The notes below the pieces were generated by a model. The model worked only from the letters and a program-made list of their open reading frames with translations, was not told the DNA's origin and searched no databases. 37,417 nucleotides of DNA from positions 1 through 37,417 of the forward strand of contig CAIRNL010000438.1 in assembly GCA_903879975.1 (NCBI GenBank), written 5' to 3'. This DNA is from an uncultured Chloroflexota bacterium (GTDB lineage: Bacteria; Chloroflexota; Anaerolineae; Caldilineales; Caldilineaceae). Both the position numbers and the translations under genes were made by a program. Below, piece after piece: positions 27,939 to 36,118 of the stretch. The stretch's first letter is position 1; each line of letters opens with the position of its first letter.

Positions 27939-29012
27939 TTAAAGCAGTTCGTTGCGGCCTTGTGCACGCAGTTTTTCGACGACATCCTTGACGCGCTGCA
28001 TATTGCTCTTGTCCCCGATCAGCAGAGTGTCGCCTGTGTCGACGACGACAATATTGCTCACATTGATCAGCGCGACCAGTCGTTTGTCACTGTATACAAT
28101 ATTGTTGCAGCTGTCCAATAGCAGGACTTCGCCTCTGGCAATTGCGTTGCCCATCTCGTCTGGCTCGAGCACAGTCTCCAGGGCGTCCCAGCTGCCGACA
28201 TCGTTCCAGCCTGCCTGCATGGGGACGACCGCCACTTTGTGCGCCCCCTCCATGACGGCATAGTCGATGCTGACGCTGGGCACAGATTGCCACACTGCCT
28301 GGAGCACTGTCCAGACATCTGGGCCGGCCATGGCCGCATCAATTTGCATCAGACGGTCATAGATCGCAGGTGCCTGGCGGGCCAACTCGTCGAGCATGGT
28401 GGCCACGCGGCTGACAAAGATGCCACCGTTCCAGTAGTAGCCGCCCTGGGCCAGGAACTGCTCGGCGGCAATACGCTTTGGTTTCTCCAGGAAACGCTCG
28501 ACTCGATAAGCGGGCAGACCGCCATCATCCACCAGCGCCTCGGCGCGCTTGATGTAGCCGTAGCCGGTGTGGGCAAAGGTAGGCTCGATGCCCAATGTCA
28601 CCAAGAATCCCTGGTCGGCGATTTCACCTGCGCGTTGGAGCGCAGTGCGGAAGTGCTCCGGCTGTAAAATGACGTGGTCCGCCGGCAGGACTGCGACGAC
28701 GGCATCCGGATCGCGTCGGCGCAGATGAAGACAGGCCAGCCCAATGGCCGGTGCCGTGTTGCGTCCGCTCGGCTCGACGATCACATGGTCGGCCGGCATT
28801 TGTGGCAATTGTTCGGTCGTCAGGCCAGCATAGGCAGCCCCTGTGACGACATACAGTTCCGGACCGTCGACCACACCCTGCAGACGTTTGGCCGTCTCCT
28901 GGATCATCGTCAGGCCGTTGCCTGTGATGTCGCTGAATTGTTTTGGCCGACTCTCGCGGCTGCGCGGCCAGAGTCGTGTGCCAACGCCACCTGCCATAAT
29001 CACTGCATACAT
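27939..29012 (-). CDS. manC: Mannose-1-phosphate guanylyltransferase
   Basis: A 357-residue nucleotidyltransferase that makes GDP-mannose from mannose-1-phosphate and GTP for glycan synthesis. The signature MAGGVGTRLWPRSRESRPKQF-type N-terminus begins six residues in. VLPADHVI, FLEKP, YYWNGGIFV and GWNDVGSWDAL are the family's sugar- and nucleotide-binding motifs. There is no C-terminal phosphomannose isomerase domain, so it is the short monofunctional form. The start at 29012 is supported by AAGGAG seven bases upstream. A longer reading to 29177 runs through a palindromic non-coding element and is rejected. Confidence 0.93.
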   Translation of the reverse strand: MYAVIMAGGVGTRLWPRSRESRPKQFSDITGNGLTMIQETAKRLQGVVDGPELYVVTGAAYAGLTTEQLPQMPADHVIVEPSGRNTAPAIGLACLHLRRRDPDAVVAVLPADHVILQPEHFRTALQRAGEIADQGFLVTLGIEPTFAHTGYGYIKRAEALVDDGGLPAYRVERFLEKPKRIAAEQFLAQGGYYWNGGIFVSRVATMLDELARQAPAIYDRLMQIDAAMAGPDVWTVLQAVWQSVPSVSIDYAVMEGAHKVAVVPMQAGWNDVGSWDALETVLEPDEMGNAIARGEVLLLDSCNNIVYSDKRLVALINVSNIVVVDTGDTLLIGDKSNMQRVKDVVEKLRAQGRNELL

Positions 29013-29061
29013 GCTTCCACTCCTTTGTGTCTTGTGTGTCTCTGGCTCAAGTGCTCGGATG

Positions 29062-29126
29062 CAGAAACCAAGATTTTCGGGCACCGCCGCTGCCGAGAAG
29101 GCGCACTTGCAAAATCCAGGTTTCTG
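29062..29126. repeat. Imperfect 16-bp palindrome upstream of manC
   Basis: Arms cagaaaccaagatttt (29062-29077) and aaaatccaggtttctg (29111-29126) pair with two adjacent mismatches around a 33-base centre. No T-run follows, so it is not a typical terminator. Size and symmetry are like a REP/MITE-type element or a structured leader. Confidence 0.5.
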
Positions 29127-29188
29127 TCGACCTCTACGGGAGCCGTCTGGGGGCGCTGATCTGACATCCCGCAACAAGAATGCACCTG

Positions 29189-30268
29189 TCAGGCACGCGC
29201 ATAGGTCATCGCTCCCACCTGGCGCACCATCCCCTTCAGTTCCATCAACACCAGCAGGCTGACTACCTCTGCGGAGGGCATGGCCGTGCTGCGTACAATT
29301 TCGTCGACATGGCAGGGATGCGCGGCCAGTGCTTCCAAGACCTTGCTCTCCAGCGGGTTGGCTGGTATCGTTGTGCGCACCTCATGCTGGTCGGCAGCGC
29401 GCACCAGATCGAGTTGCTCCAACACGTCATTGACCGACAGCAGCGGCACCGCACCCTGCTGAATGAGTTGGTTGCAGCCAGCGCTACCGGGGGAGAGGAT
29501 GCTGCCGGGAACCGCGAACAACTCTCTGCCCTGTTCGGCGGCAAATCGGGCTGTGATCAGCGCCCCGCTGCGCTCGCCTGCCTCGACGACGACGATGCAG
29601 CGGCTGAGTCCGCTGATAATGCGATTGCGCGGTGGAAAGTTATTGGCGTCTGGACGTGTGCCCAGCGCATACTCGCTGATCAGCGCACCCTGCTGGACAA
29701 TGGATAGCGCAAGGCCGCGATTTTGCGGAGGATAGATCTGGTCGACGCCGCTGCCAAGCACGGCAATCGTGCGTCCGCCCGCTTCCATGGCAGCACGGTG
29801 TGCAACCGTGTCGATGCCCAGCGCTAGACCGCTGACGACGGTCACCCCCGCCCGTGCCAGTTCCGTGCCCAGCACCTGCGCTACCTCGCGGCCATATGTC
29901 GTGGCGCGCCGCGTGCCTACGATCGCAACCGCCCACTCGTCCTGGCTGGTCAGGCGCCCGCGCACATAGAGCACAGGGGGCGCACCGTCCACCACGCGCA
30001 GTAACGCCGGGTACTCCGCTTCCTTCCAGGTGATTGCCTCGACGCCGGCCTCCTGCACCCACTGCAGCTCACGCGCCGGGTCGATGGCGCGCCGCGCATC
30101 CAGGAACAACTCGATGCTGCGCCGGTCAAGGCGAGCGGCCTGCATCTGTTGGATGGAGGCGCGCCATGCCGTCTCAATATCCCCGCATACGTCCAGCAGT
30201 GCCGCTAGCCGTGCCGGTCCAATACCAGGTACGCGATTAAAGGCAATCCAGAAGGCTTTTGTGTCCAC
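29189..30268 (-). CDS. dprA: DNA processing protein DprA
   Basis: A 359-residue DprA/Smf protein, which loads RecA onto incoming single-stranded DNA during natural transformation. The N-terminus has a helix-hairpin-helix-like part (VPGIGPARLAALL). The extended Rossmann core shows VAIVGTRRATTYG, VVSGLALGIDTVAH, TIAVLGSGVDQIYP, FPPRNRIISGLS, VVEAGERSGALITA and AVPGS. A C-terminal winged-helix part occupies about 295-355. The start is GTG 30268 with no obvious Shine-Dalgarno sequence. A good promoter lies about 50 bases upstream. It follows rimM on the same strand but seems to be transcribed separately. Confidence 0.94.
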   Translation of the reverse strand: MDTKAFWIAFNRVPGIGPARLAALLDVCGDIETAWRASIQQMQAARLDRRSIELFLDARRAIDPARELQWVQEAGVEAITWKEAEYPALLRVVDGAPPVLYVRGRLTSQDEWAVAIVGTRRATTYGREVAQVLGTELARAGVTVVSGLALGIDTVAHRAAMEAGGRTIAVLGSGVDQIYPPQNRGLALSIVQQGALISEYALGTRPDANNFPPRNRIISGLSRCIVVVEAGERSGALITARFAAEQGRELFAVPGSILSPGSAGCNQLIQQGAVPLLSVNDVLEQLDLVRAADQHEVRTTIPANPLESKVLEALAAHPCHVDEIVRSTAMPSAEVVSLLVLMELKGMVRQVGAMTYARA

Positions 30269-30315
30269 AGGCCAAGTAACGTTGGGCGCCGAACTGTGGG
30301 AATCGATTGATCGTT

Positions 30316-30344
30316 ACTGTAAAAGTGCGGACAGTTTTTGTCAA
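30316..30344 (-). promoter_or_regulatory. Candidate promoter of dprA
   Basis: On the minus strand TTGACA (30344-30339), a 17-bp spacer and TACAGT (30321-30316) lie about 50 bases before the GTG start of dprA. Confidence 0.65.
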
Positions 30345-30429
30345 CTCACCCCGTACGACCTGCTGATCGCTCAGGCCTCGGGTAAGTCCAGCACCGATGC
30401 CGCAAACCAAAGAGTTCAGGTGCATGCAA

Positions 30430-31044
30430 TCAGGCACCCAGCAGACCCTCCGGCAGGCGTACCTGGATGGTGCCTGCCGCAACGTCGACAGCCAGGATCA
30501 CATCGGCAATCGCAGGCAGCAGGATCTCCTGATCGTGGTTGACACCTTGCTCTGGGCGAACGATATAGACGTCGTTCGCTCCAGTGGGGAGAACGTCGAT
30601 CACCTCGCCAAGCACGCCACCGTCTTCGGTCTCGACCCGCAGGCCGATGATGTCGTGGATCCAGTATTCGCCCTCTTCCAACTCGCCTGCGTCTGCTTCG
30701 TCCACGAAGAGCCATTGCCCGCGCAGCGCTTCGGCCGCTGCGCGATCGTCGATGCCATTGAGCATGAGCAGGAGATGACCCTTGTGGGGCCGTGCCTGGC
30801 GGATCGTGATTTCATCCAGTTCGGTGCCGAGAAAGAGTTCGGCGCCGGGCGTAAACCGTTCAGGGAAATCGGTGTATGGTTCGACCTTCACTTCGCCTCG
30901 CAGCCCATGTACGCCGATAATGTGGCCCACAGCCAGGTAGCCATCGGGAACGATGACTACCTGGTTGCGGATGCGATAGACTTGGCTGGCACGCGGCTTG
31001 CGCAGGCCTTTCGATGGATGGATGGGGTTCGTTTTGTCGGCCAT
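30430..31044 (-). CDS. rimM: Ribosome maturation factor RimM
   Basis: A 204-residue RimM, an assembly factor for the 30S head that binds S19. The N-terminal RimM barrel is marked by LAVGHIIGVHGLRGEVKVEPYTDFPERF, with its GxxGxxG-like loop. The PRC-barrel part contains EYWIHDIIGLRVET and VLGEVIDVLPTGANDVYIV, then EILLPAI. An N-terminal extension of about 35 basic residues precedes the domain. ATG 31044 is preferred over a TTG at 31065. It follows khpA but is separated from it by a hairpin terminator. The usual trmD and rplS do not follow. Confidence 0.92.
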   Translation of the reverse strand: MADKTNPIHPSKGLRKPRASQVYRIRNQVVIVPDGYLAVGHIIGVHGLRGEVKVEPYTDFPERFTPGAELFLGTELDEITIRQARPHKGHLLLMLNGIDDRAAAEALRGQWLFVDEADAGELEEGEYWIHDIIGLRVETEDGGVLGEVIDVLPTGANDVYIVRPEQGVNHDQEILLPAIADVILAVDVAAGTIQVRLPEGLLGA

Positions 31045-31081
31045 GGCTCCCTGCCGCTCTGGCAACGGATGAAATGAAACG

Positions 31082-31106
31082 AAAAAGGGCTGCCGTCGGC
31101 AGCCCT
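31082..31106 (-). terminator. Hairpin terminator between khpA and rimM
   Basis: A 9-bp perfect stem (agggctgcc / ggcagccct) with a 3-base loop is followed on the minus strand by five T. It lies 38 bases before the rimM ATG, so it either ends the rpsP-khpA transcript or attenuates rimM. Confidence 0.85.
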
Positions 31107-31148
31107 CTCGATCGGCCAGCCTGACAGGCCGGACAACGATCTGGCGTC

Positions 31149-31376
31149 TCAGTCGATTTCGAGTAGAACCGGCTTGTGGTGATTGCGTGCAGCGACCTCG
31201 AGCACAGAACGCATCGCATTGGCAACTTTGCCGCTGCGACCAACCACACGCCCAACGTCGCGCTGTGCTACGCGCAGCTTGATGATGGTCTCACGCCGCG
31301 TCTCTTTTGTATAGACGCGCACGCGATCAGGCTCTTCTACCAGTGACTCGGCAATGTACTGAATCAATTCTTCCAT
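31149..31376 (-). CDS. khpA: KH-domain RNA-binding protein KhpA
   Basis: A 75-residue single KH-domain protein. The GxxG loop appears as GRVVGRSGKVANAMRSVL, followed by a short C-terminal strand (KPVLLEID). The length is exactly that of KhpA (formerly YlqC), which with KhpB binds RNA and affects cell division and small-RNA function in Firmicutes. Its place directly after rpsP and before rimM is the common bacterial order. It starts 20 bases after the rpsP stop. Confidence 0.92.
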   Translation of the reverse strand: MEELIQYIAESLVEEPDRVRVYTKETRRETIIKLRVAQRDVGRVVGRSGKVANAMRSVLEVAARNHHKPVLLEID

Positions 31377-31396
31377 GATCTCGGTATCGTCTATAA

Positions 31397-31687
31397 TCAG
31401 CTAGCGCTTTCGGCGGCCGGTGTGTACGGCACAGCATGGCCCTTCTCATCGACGAGATTGGCGCGGCGCAGGATGCGCACGGCACCATCGCTCGGCTGTG
31501 CACCGTTGCCCAACCAGTAAGCTGCGCGATCTATCTTCAGATCGACCGTCTCTGGCTGCGTGTTGGGGTCATAGGTGCCGATGCTCTCAATGAACCGACC
31601 GTCGCGCGGCGAGCGTTTGTCGGTCACAACGATACGGTAGAACGGCGTTTTTTTGGCGCCCATACGGCGCAGGCGAATACGAACCAC
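31397..31687 (-). CDS. rpsP: 30S ribosomal protein S16
   Basis: A 96-residue S16. The characteristic start VRIRLRRMGAKKTPFYRIVV, then RSPRDGRFIESIGTYDP and AAYWLGNGAQPSDGAVRIL, are all present. It binds 16S rRNA early in 30S assembly. The start codon is GTG with AAGGAG upstream. It lies 201 bases downstream of ffh. Confidence 0.96.
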   Translation of the reverse strand: MVRIRLRRMGAKKTPFYRIVVTDKRSPRDGRFIESIGTYDPNTQPETVDLKIDRAAYWLGNGAQPSDGAVRILRRANLVDEKGHAVPYTPAAESAS

Positions 31688-31888
31688 AGTCGTTCAATCT
31701 CCTTGATGTCAATCCGAGAAAGTCACCTGGACTCCCATCGATTCGGTCAAAAATCTATGTCCACTGCCGGTCATCGGTCGTTCCCCGGTTGGAGGAAGCG
31801 CTTAGGACGGTGCGCGCACAACTGGGTGTCAACCGTGACCGACAAGTTTCCCACGTGCCGGCCCCGCTGTCTGCTGCGGGTACAATGC

Positions 31889-33280
31889 TCAACGGCCACC
31901 GAAGAGATCGCTCAGGCCAGAGGGCAACACTCCACCCCGCTGTCCTGGCATTCCGCCGTGGCCTTTTTTGCTCTTTTTCTTGCCTCGCCCCATGATGCCA
32001 AGTTGTTTCATCATCTTCTGCATCTCGCGGAACTGCTTGACGAGCTGGTTCACGTCCTGCACTGTGGTGCCGCTCCCGGCTGCAATGCGCCGACGCCGGC
32101 TGGCGTTGAGCACGTCGGGGTTGCGCCGCTCATGCAGCGTCATGCTGCTGATGATCGCCTCGGTCTTCTTGATGCTGTCCTGTGCCATCATTGGGTCGAT
32201 CTCCTTGACCATACGGTTCATACCGGGGATCATGCCCAGAATATCGGTGATCGGCCCAAGACGCTTGACCTGCTTGAGCTGGTCGAGAAAATCTTCAAAG
32301 TCGAACTGGCCTTCGACCAGCCGTTTCTCCATTGCAGCCGCATCCGCTTCGCTGATGTGTTCCTGCGCACGCTCGATCAGCGTCAACACATCGCCCATGC
32401 CGAGAATACGCCCTGCCAGGCGTTCTGGGTCGAACGGTTCCAAGTCAGGCAGCTTTTCGCCGGTGCCAAGAAATTTGATCGGCACACCAGTCACTTCGCG
32501 CACGCTCAGCGCAGCACCGCCGCGTGCATCGCCGTCGATTTTGGTCATGATCAGGCCGGTCAGTGGCACACGCATGTTGAAGCCCTCAGACACATTGACG
32601 GCTTCCTGTCCTGTCATCGCATCGACCACTAGCAGGATGTCGGCGGGGCGCGTCACCATGCGCACCTGCTCTAATTCCTGCATGAGTGAATCGTCGATCT
32701 GCAGGCGGCCCGCTGTGTCGACGATGACCACGTTGTATGCCTTTTCGCGCGCTTGCTTGAGTGCATCTTTGGCAATGGTGGAGGCAGGCGTCTGCGTACC
32801 CATCGCGAAGACCGGTACATCAACCTGCGCACCCAGCACCTCGAGCTGTTTGATGGCAGCAGGACGATAGATGTCGGCGGCTACCAGGAGCGGGCGCTGG
32901 CCATTTTTCTTCAGGCGCAGGGCGAGCTTTGCAGCCATCGTCGTCTTGCCGGCGCCTTGCAGACCAACCAACATGATTACGTGGGGCGGCTGTCCTGATG
33001 TATTGAGAGGGGCCGGCTTTCCAAGCAGCTCAATCAACTCTTCGTTGACGATCTTGACGACCTGCTGTGCCGGTGTGAGGCTCTGCATCACCTCGACACC
33101 CACTGCCCGAGCCTTGACGCGCTCGACAAAGTCTTTGACAACCTTATAGTTGACGTCCGCTTCGAGCAAAGCCAGGCGTACCTCACGCATGGCTGCGTTG
33201 ACGTCGTTCTCGGTCAGCCTGCCCTTTGTGGCAAGCCTGTCGAAGACACTTTGCAGTTTGTCGGTCAGGCTCTCAAACAC
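31889..33280 (-). CDS. ffh: Signal recognition particle GTPase Ffh
   Basis: A 463-residue SRP54 homologue that binds signal sequences and 4.5S RNA at the ribosome and docks with FtsY. The N domain covers residues 1 to about 90. The G domain has P-loop GLQGAGKTT, DTAGRLQ and TKIDGDARGG. The methionine-rich M domain carries the RNA-binding SRRRRIAAGSGT and QFREMQKMMKQL. A Lys/Gly-rich tail (GRGKKKSKKG) ends it. The start is GTG 33280 with a weak Shine-Dalgarno sequence. A good promoter is present upstream. Confidence 0.96.
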   Translation of the reverse strand: MFESLTDKLQSVFDRLATKGRLTENDVNAAMREVRLALLEADVNYKVVKDFVERVKARAVGVEVMQSLTPAQQVVKIVNEELIELLGKPAPLNTSGQPPHVIMLVGLQGAGKTTMAAKLALRLKKNGQRPLLVAADIYRPAAIKQLEVLGAQVDVPVFAMGTQTPASTIAKDALKQAREKAYNVVIVDTAGRLQIDDSLMQELEQVRMVTRPADILLVVDAMTGQEAVNVSEGFNMRVPLTGLIMTKIDGDARGGAALSVREVTGVPIKFLGTGEKLPDLEPFDPERLAGRILGMGDVLTLIERAQEHISEADAAAMEKRLVEGQFDFEDFLDQLKQVKRLGPITDILGMIPGMNRMVKEIDPMMAQDSIKKTEAIISSMTLHERRNPDVLNASRRRRIAAGSGTTVQDVNQLVKQFREMQKMMKQLGIMGRGKKKSKKGHGGMPGQRGGVLPSGLSDLFGGR

Positions 33281-33380
33281 GGTCGCACTTTCGCTTGGTC
33301 AAACCCAGGCTGTACAACGAAACGGGCGCACCTCAGAATTTTCCACGCCGGACAATCCTGCTGGGCACATAAGACAACCT

Positions 33381-33409
33381 ATTGTACCGGTATCTGTCTG
33401 GCTGGTCAA
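33381..33409 (-). promoter_or_regulatory. Candidate promoter of ffh
   Basis: On the minus strand TTGACC (33409-33404), a 17-bp spacer and TACAAT (33386-33381) are a near-consensus sigma-70 promoter about 100 bases before the ffh start. Confidence 0.75.
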
Positions 33410-33458
33410 ACTCTGCCGTCAGATAGTGTAGATCCGCCTGGCGGCCTGCGGAAATCCC

Positions 33459-35258
33459 CTACGGCGCTGCACCACCGTCACTTGTGCCCGCCTCTGTCGG
33501 TGTAGGAGGCACTGCCGTTGGAGGCACTGCCGTTGGAGGCACTGCCGTTGAAGGCACTGCCGTTGGAGGCACTGCCGTTGGAGGCACTGCCGTTGGGGGC
33601 GCGCTGGTGGCAGCGGCACTGCTGCCTGCGACTTCTGTTGCCGTGGACGTTGCTATCTGCGTGTTCGTTGCTGCAACTGGCACAGTGGTTGCTGTATCAG
33701 CCGGTATCGCACTGGGCAACGCACTCACTGTTGCTGCTGCAGTCGCCTGGGGTGACGCCGCAGCAGTAGGGGCTGCCGTAGTGGGCGTCGCCGAGACGGC
33801 TTCTGCCGGCGTCGCTGAGGCGTCCGGTGTTACATTACCTGCGGGCGTTGCCGTGTCGGTCGAAGGGATTGCGGTCGGCGGCACAGCGCTCCCTTCTTCG
33901 CTCGTCGGGCTGGCTTCCAGCGTTGCCGTGCCAGCCTCCGGCGTGCTGCTGGGTGCAGGCGTCGCAGATGCTGGCGTTTCCGTGGCGCCGACAGTCCCAG
34001 ATGGGTCAGGCGTCTCGACCGATGTCTCTGTTGCGGTCGCAGTCGACGTTGCGCTCTCAGGCTCGGCCGGCGTGACTGTACCTGGCATCACAGTCGGCGC
34101 TGCGGTCGGCGGCAGCTGAGTTGCAGTAGGGAGGGGCGTCATCTGCGGGGAACTGCCTGCCGGCGCTGTCCCCGGTTGCGGCAAGGCGATGGTTTCGGGA
34201 ACAAAGATCGTAGTGCCGGCATCGATCGGGCCGTCGGTGAGGCAGTTCACTGCGCGCAGCTGGTCGCTGCTCACGGTTCCGCGCGCGGCAATCGAACGCA
34301 GTGTTTCGCCGGGGCGCACGGTGTAGCGGGTCCAGTTCGGAGGTTCGGTGCGCTGGCAGCCGTTGCTGGACAGGTGTGTGGATGTCGGTGTCGGTTCCGG
34401 TGTGGGCAGCAGATTGGAAGGGACAACTTTCAGTGAAATCCCCTCCACTATATCTGGCATGCCAGGAACGATCTGATAATGTAACTCAACCTCGATACCG
34501 GGCGTCAGGTCGCCGACGATCGTCATCGGCATCCAGGTTGCAGCATCGCTGAGGTCTGACCGGTAACTTGGCACGACCAGTAAACTGCCGATCTGATAGA
34601 GGCCGTTCCTGGTTCCGAGGAACTGGAGTTCCGCCGAATCCCTGATTGGGTCGGAGGTTGGCTCGTTCAGCATCTCCTCGGCTGCTTTTTCGACGTCGTA
34701 CGCCTGTGCTTGATCGGCGTTGTGGCGTTCCTCTGCCTGCAACGCTGGAGGAGCTGTTGCGACACGCTGTTCTCGCATCCATTTTTTCAGCCCGTAAATT
34801 TGATCGCCGGGCAACGCCTCCTGCGCCGAGCCGACGACGGTGAAGGTCAGAAGGAAGGCGACAAGCAAAACCGCAGTCAAGGGTGCTAGGCGCAGAAGGG
34901 GGGTAGGGGGGCGGAGCGCATCCCATCCTGCGCACAGGCGCTGCCACACACTGGGTGCTGCACCCGCTGCCGTGCTGGCCGGACGCAGGGGCGTCCCAGG
35001 CACTGCCTTTGAGACCGCCCCAAGCTCGTCCCGCAATTCGGCCGCACGCTGCGCAAAGTGGAGGCGCGCCGAAATGCGGTTGAGCGACGCCGGCGCCGGC
35101 ACGGCTGCTGTCGCCATGCGCTCTGCTGCCTCGACCACAACAAGCAAGTTGCGCAACTCGTTCCGCGCGCTGGGTGGATATGAGACAAGAATGTCGTCGA
35201 TCGATTCGCCCGCCAACAGGCGATCAACCGCCTGCGCGAAATAGTCTTCTATCTCCAT
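33459..35258 (-). CDS. DUF5667-type membrane protein with LysM domain, possible anti-sigma partner
   Basis: A 599-residue protein counted from ATG 35258. The cytoplasmic N-terminus (1-120) is helical, with DYFAQAVDRLLAGESIDDIL and a SYPPSARNEL segment. A single membrane helix spans about 122-143. Just outside it is EALPGDQIYGLKKWMREQ, the hallmark of DUF5667. A beta-rich part (about 210-280) follows. A LysM peptidoglycan-binding domain (about 309-355) has YTVRPGETLRSIA and an IFVPE end. The remaining 240 residues are Thr/Pro/Ala-rich and end in PPTAV repeats, a likely wall-spanning stalk. It lies 88 bases downstream of the ECF sigma gene, so a role in sensing or sigma control is inferred from position. 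An alternative start is GTG 35282. Confidence 0.82.
   Translation of the reverse strand: MEIEDYFAQAVDRLLAGESIDDILVSYPPSARNELRNLLVVVEAAERMATAAVPAPASLNRISARLHFAQRAAELRDELGAVSKAVPGTPLRPASTAAGAAPSVWQRLCAGWDALRPPTPLLRLAPLTAVLLVAFLLTFTVVGSAQEALPGDQIYGLKKWMREQRVATAPPALQAEERHNADQAQAYDVEKAAEEMLNEPTSDPIRDSAELQFLGTRNGLYQIGSLLVVPSYRSDLSDAATWMPMTIVGDLTPGIEVELHYQIVPGMPDIVEGISLKVVPSNLLPTPEPTPTSTHLSSNGCQRTEPPNWTRYTVRPGETLRSIAARGTVSSDQLRAVNCLTDGPIDAGTTIFVPETIALPQPGTAPAGSSPQMTPLPTATQLPPTAAPTVMPGTVTPAEPESATSTATATETSVETPDPSGTVGATETPASATPAPSSTPEAGTATLEASPTSEEGSAVPPTAIPSTDTATPAGNVTPDASATPAEAVSATPTTAAPTAAASPQATAAATVSALPSAIPADTATTVPVAATNTQIATSTATEVAGSSAAATSAPPTAVPPTAVPPTAVPSTAVPPTAVPPTAVPPTPTEAGTSDGGAAP
33505..33594 (-). 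repeat. Six 15-bp tandem repeats encoding PPTAV
   Basis: The unit ggaggcactgccgtt occurs six times in a row, with one single-base variant in the fourth copy. It encodes a five-residue Pro/Thr/Ala/Val repeat at the protein's C-terminus. Confidence 0.95.
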
Positions 35259-35346
35259 ATAAGCCACTTCACCTGCTGCCACTTCTCCGGCTGGCTCATG
35301 TGCTCCAACACAAAGCGGATTGCAGCCTATGCATCGATACGCATGC

Positions 35347-35946
35347 TTACTGTAGCTGCTCGTAGATAAGAGTACGCAACGTCGCCACTGCGCGATATTG
35401 CAGTGCCTTGATGGCTCCCTCTGTCCGGTTCATCATGCCGGCAACCTCGGCAATCGAGTAACCCTCCAGAAAGCGCAGGCTGACCACCTCAGCCTGTTCC
35501 TCTGTCAGTCGTCGGATGGCTGAACGTAGCCGTTCTGTGTCAAGCGCCTGTGCTACCGTTTCTTCCGGGTTCTGGGACTCCGCAGCCATTTGCGAGACAT
35601 CTTCCAGGTCCACTTCACCGTGCCTCCCCTCGCGTCGATAGGTATCCACTAGCAGGTTATGGGCGATCCGATAGAGCCATCCGGAAAACGAACTGCGCCA
35701 CGCTTTCTGGTCTTGGATGGACTCGAGCATTTTCAGAAACACTTGCGCAGTCAGGTCTTCGGCCAGAGATTGATCACCGCTTCGCCGATAGATATAACCG
35801 TAGATCTTGGCTTCGTACCGGTCGTACAGCTCGCTGAGTGCCGCGTCGTTGAATTGCATGGCTGCGGCCAGCAACTGCTCTTCATCAGCCTCGTTGACGG
35901 GCAAGGCTGCTTTGTTTCGACCCCAGGACAAACGCCCTTTGAACAT
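35347..35946 (-). CDS. ECF-type RNA polymerase sigma factor
   Basis: A 199-residue sigma-70 family ECF factor. Region 2 (about 28-100) shows ALSELYDRYEAKIYGYIYRR, SLAEDLTAQVFLKMLE and FSGWLYRIAHNLLVDTYRRE. Region 4 (about 138-192) shows LTEEQAEVVSLRFLEGYSIAEVAGMMNRTEGAIKAL, the helix-turn-helix for the -35 element. There is no C-terminal sensor extension. The Shine-Dalgarno sequence before ATG 35946 is poor. The downstream DUF5667/LysM membrane protein is the candidate controller. A short inverted repeat just upstream of the start could be a regulatory site. Confidence 0.93.
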   Translation of the reverse strand: MFKGRLSWGRNKAALPVNEADEEQLLAAAMQFNDAALSELYDRYEAKIYGYIYRRSGDQSLAEDLTAQVFLKMLESIQDQKAWRSSFSGWLYRIAHNLLVDTYRREGRHGEVDLEDVSQMAAESQNPEETVAQALDTERLRSAIRRLTEEQAEVVSLRFLEGYSIAEVAGMMNRTEGAIKALQYRAVATLRTLIYEQLQ

Positions 35947-35973
35947 GATGACGCAGAGATAGGAGAAAAATAA

Positions 35974-35996
35974 CGGTCAGTTTTCAAGTTTGACCG
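35974..35996. promoter_or_regulatory. Short inverted repeat upstream of the ECF sigma gene
   Basis: cggtca and tgaccg are separated by 11 bases and lie 28-50 bases before the sigma-factor ATG. It could be an operator. The evidence is only its symmetry and position. Confidence 0.3.
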
Positions 35997-36118
35997 GTTT
36001 GGTGAAAAGTTCGATTGTGCTCTGATCCATTGCACCGCGCTCTGTGTGGCAGCACAACGCAACGGGGTTAAGTTATATCGCGAATCCAGGTGCAGCCATC
36101 GTAGTATATCCCATCACG

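Noticed and set aside
29013..29177. N-terminal extension of the mannose-1-phosphate guanylyltransferase by 55 residues
   Set aside because: It would translate a palindromic element. The ATG at 29012 has a good AAGGAG and begins right before the family's N-terminal motif.
31436..32632. Plus-strand open frame of 398 codons
   Set aside because: It is antisense to rpsP and ffh, both of which are unmistakable.
33505..33594. CRISPR-like short repeats
   Set aside because: The units are contiguous without spacers and encode a regular peptide in frame.
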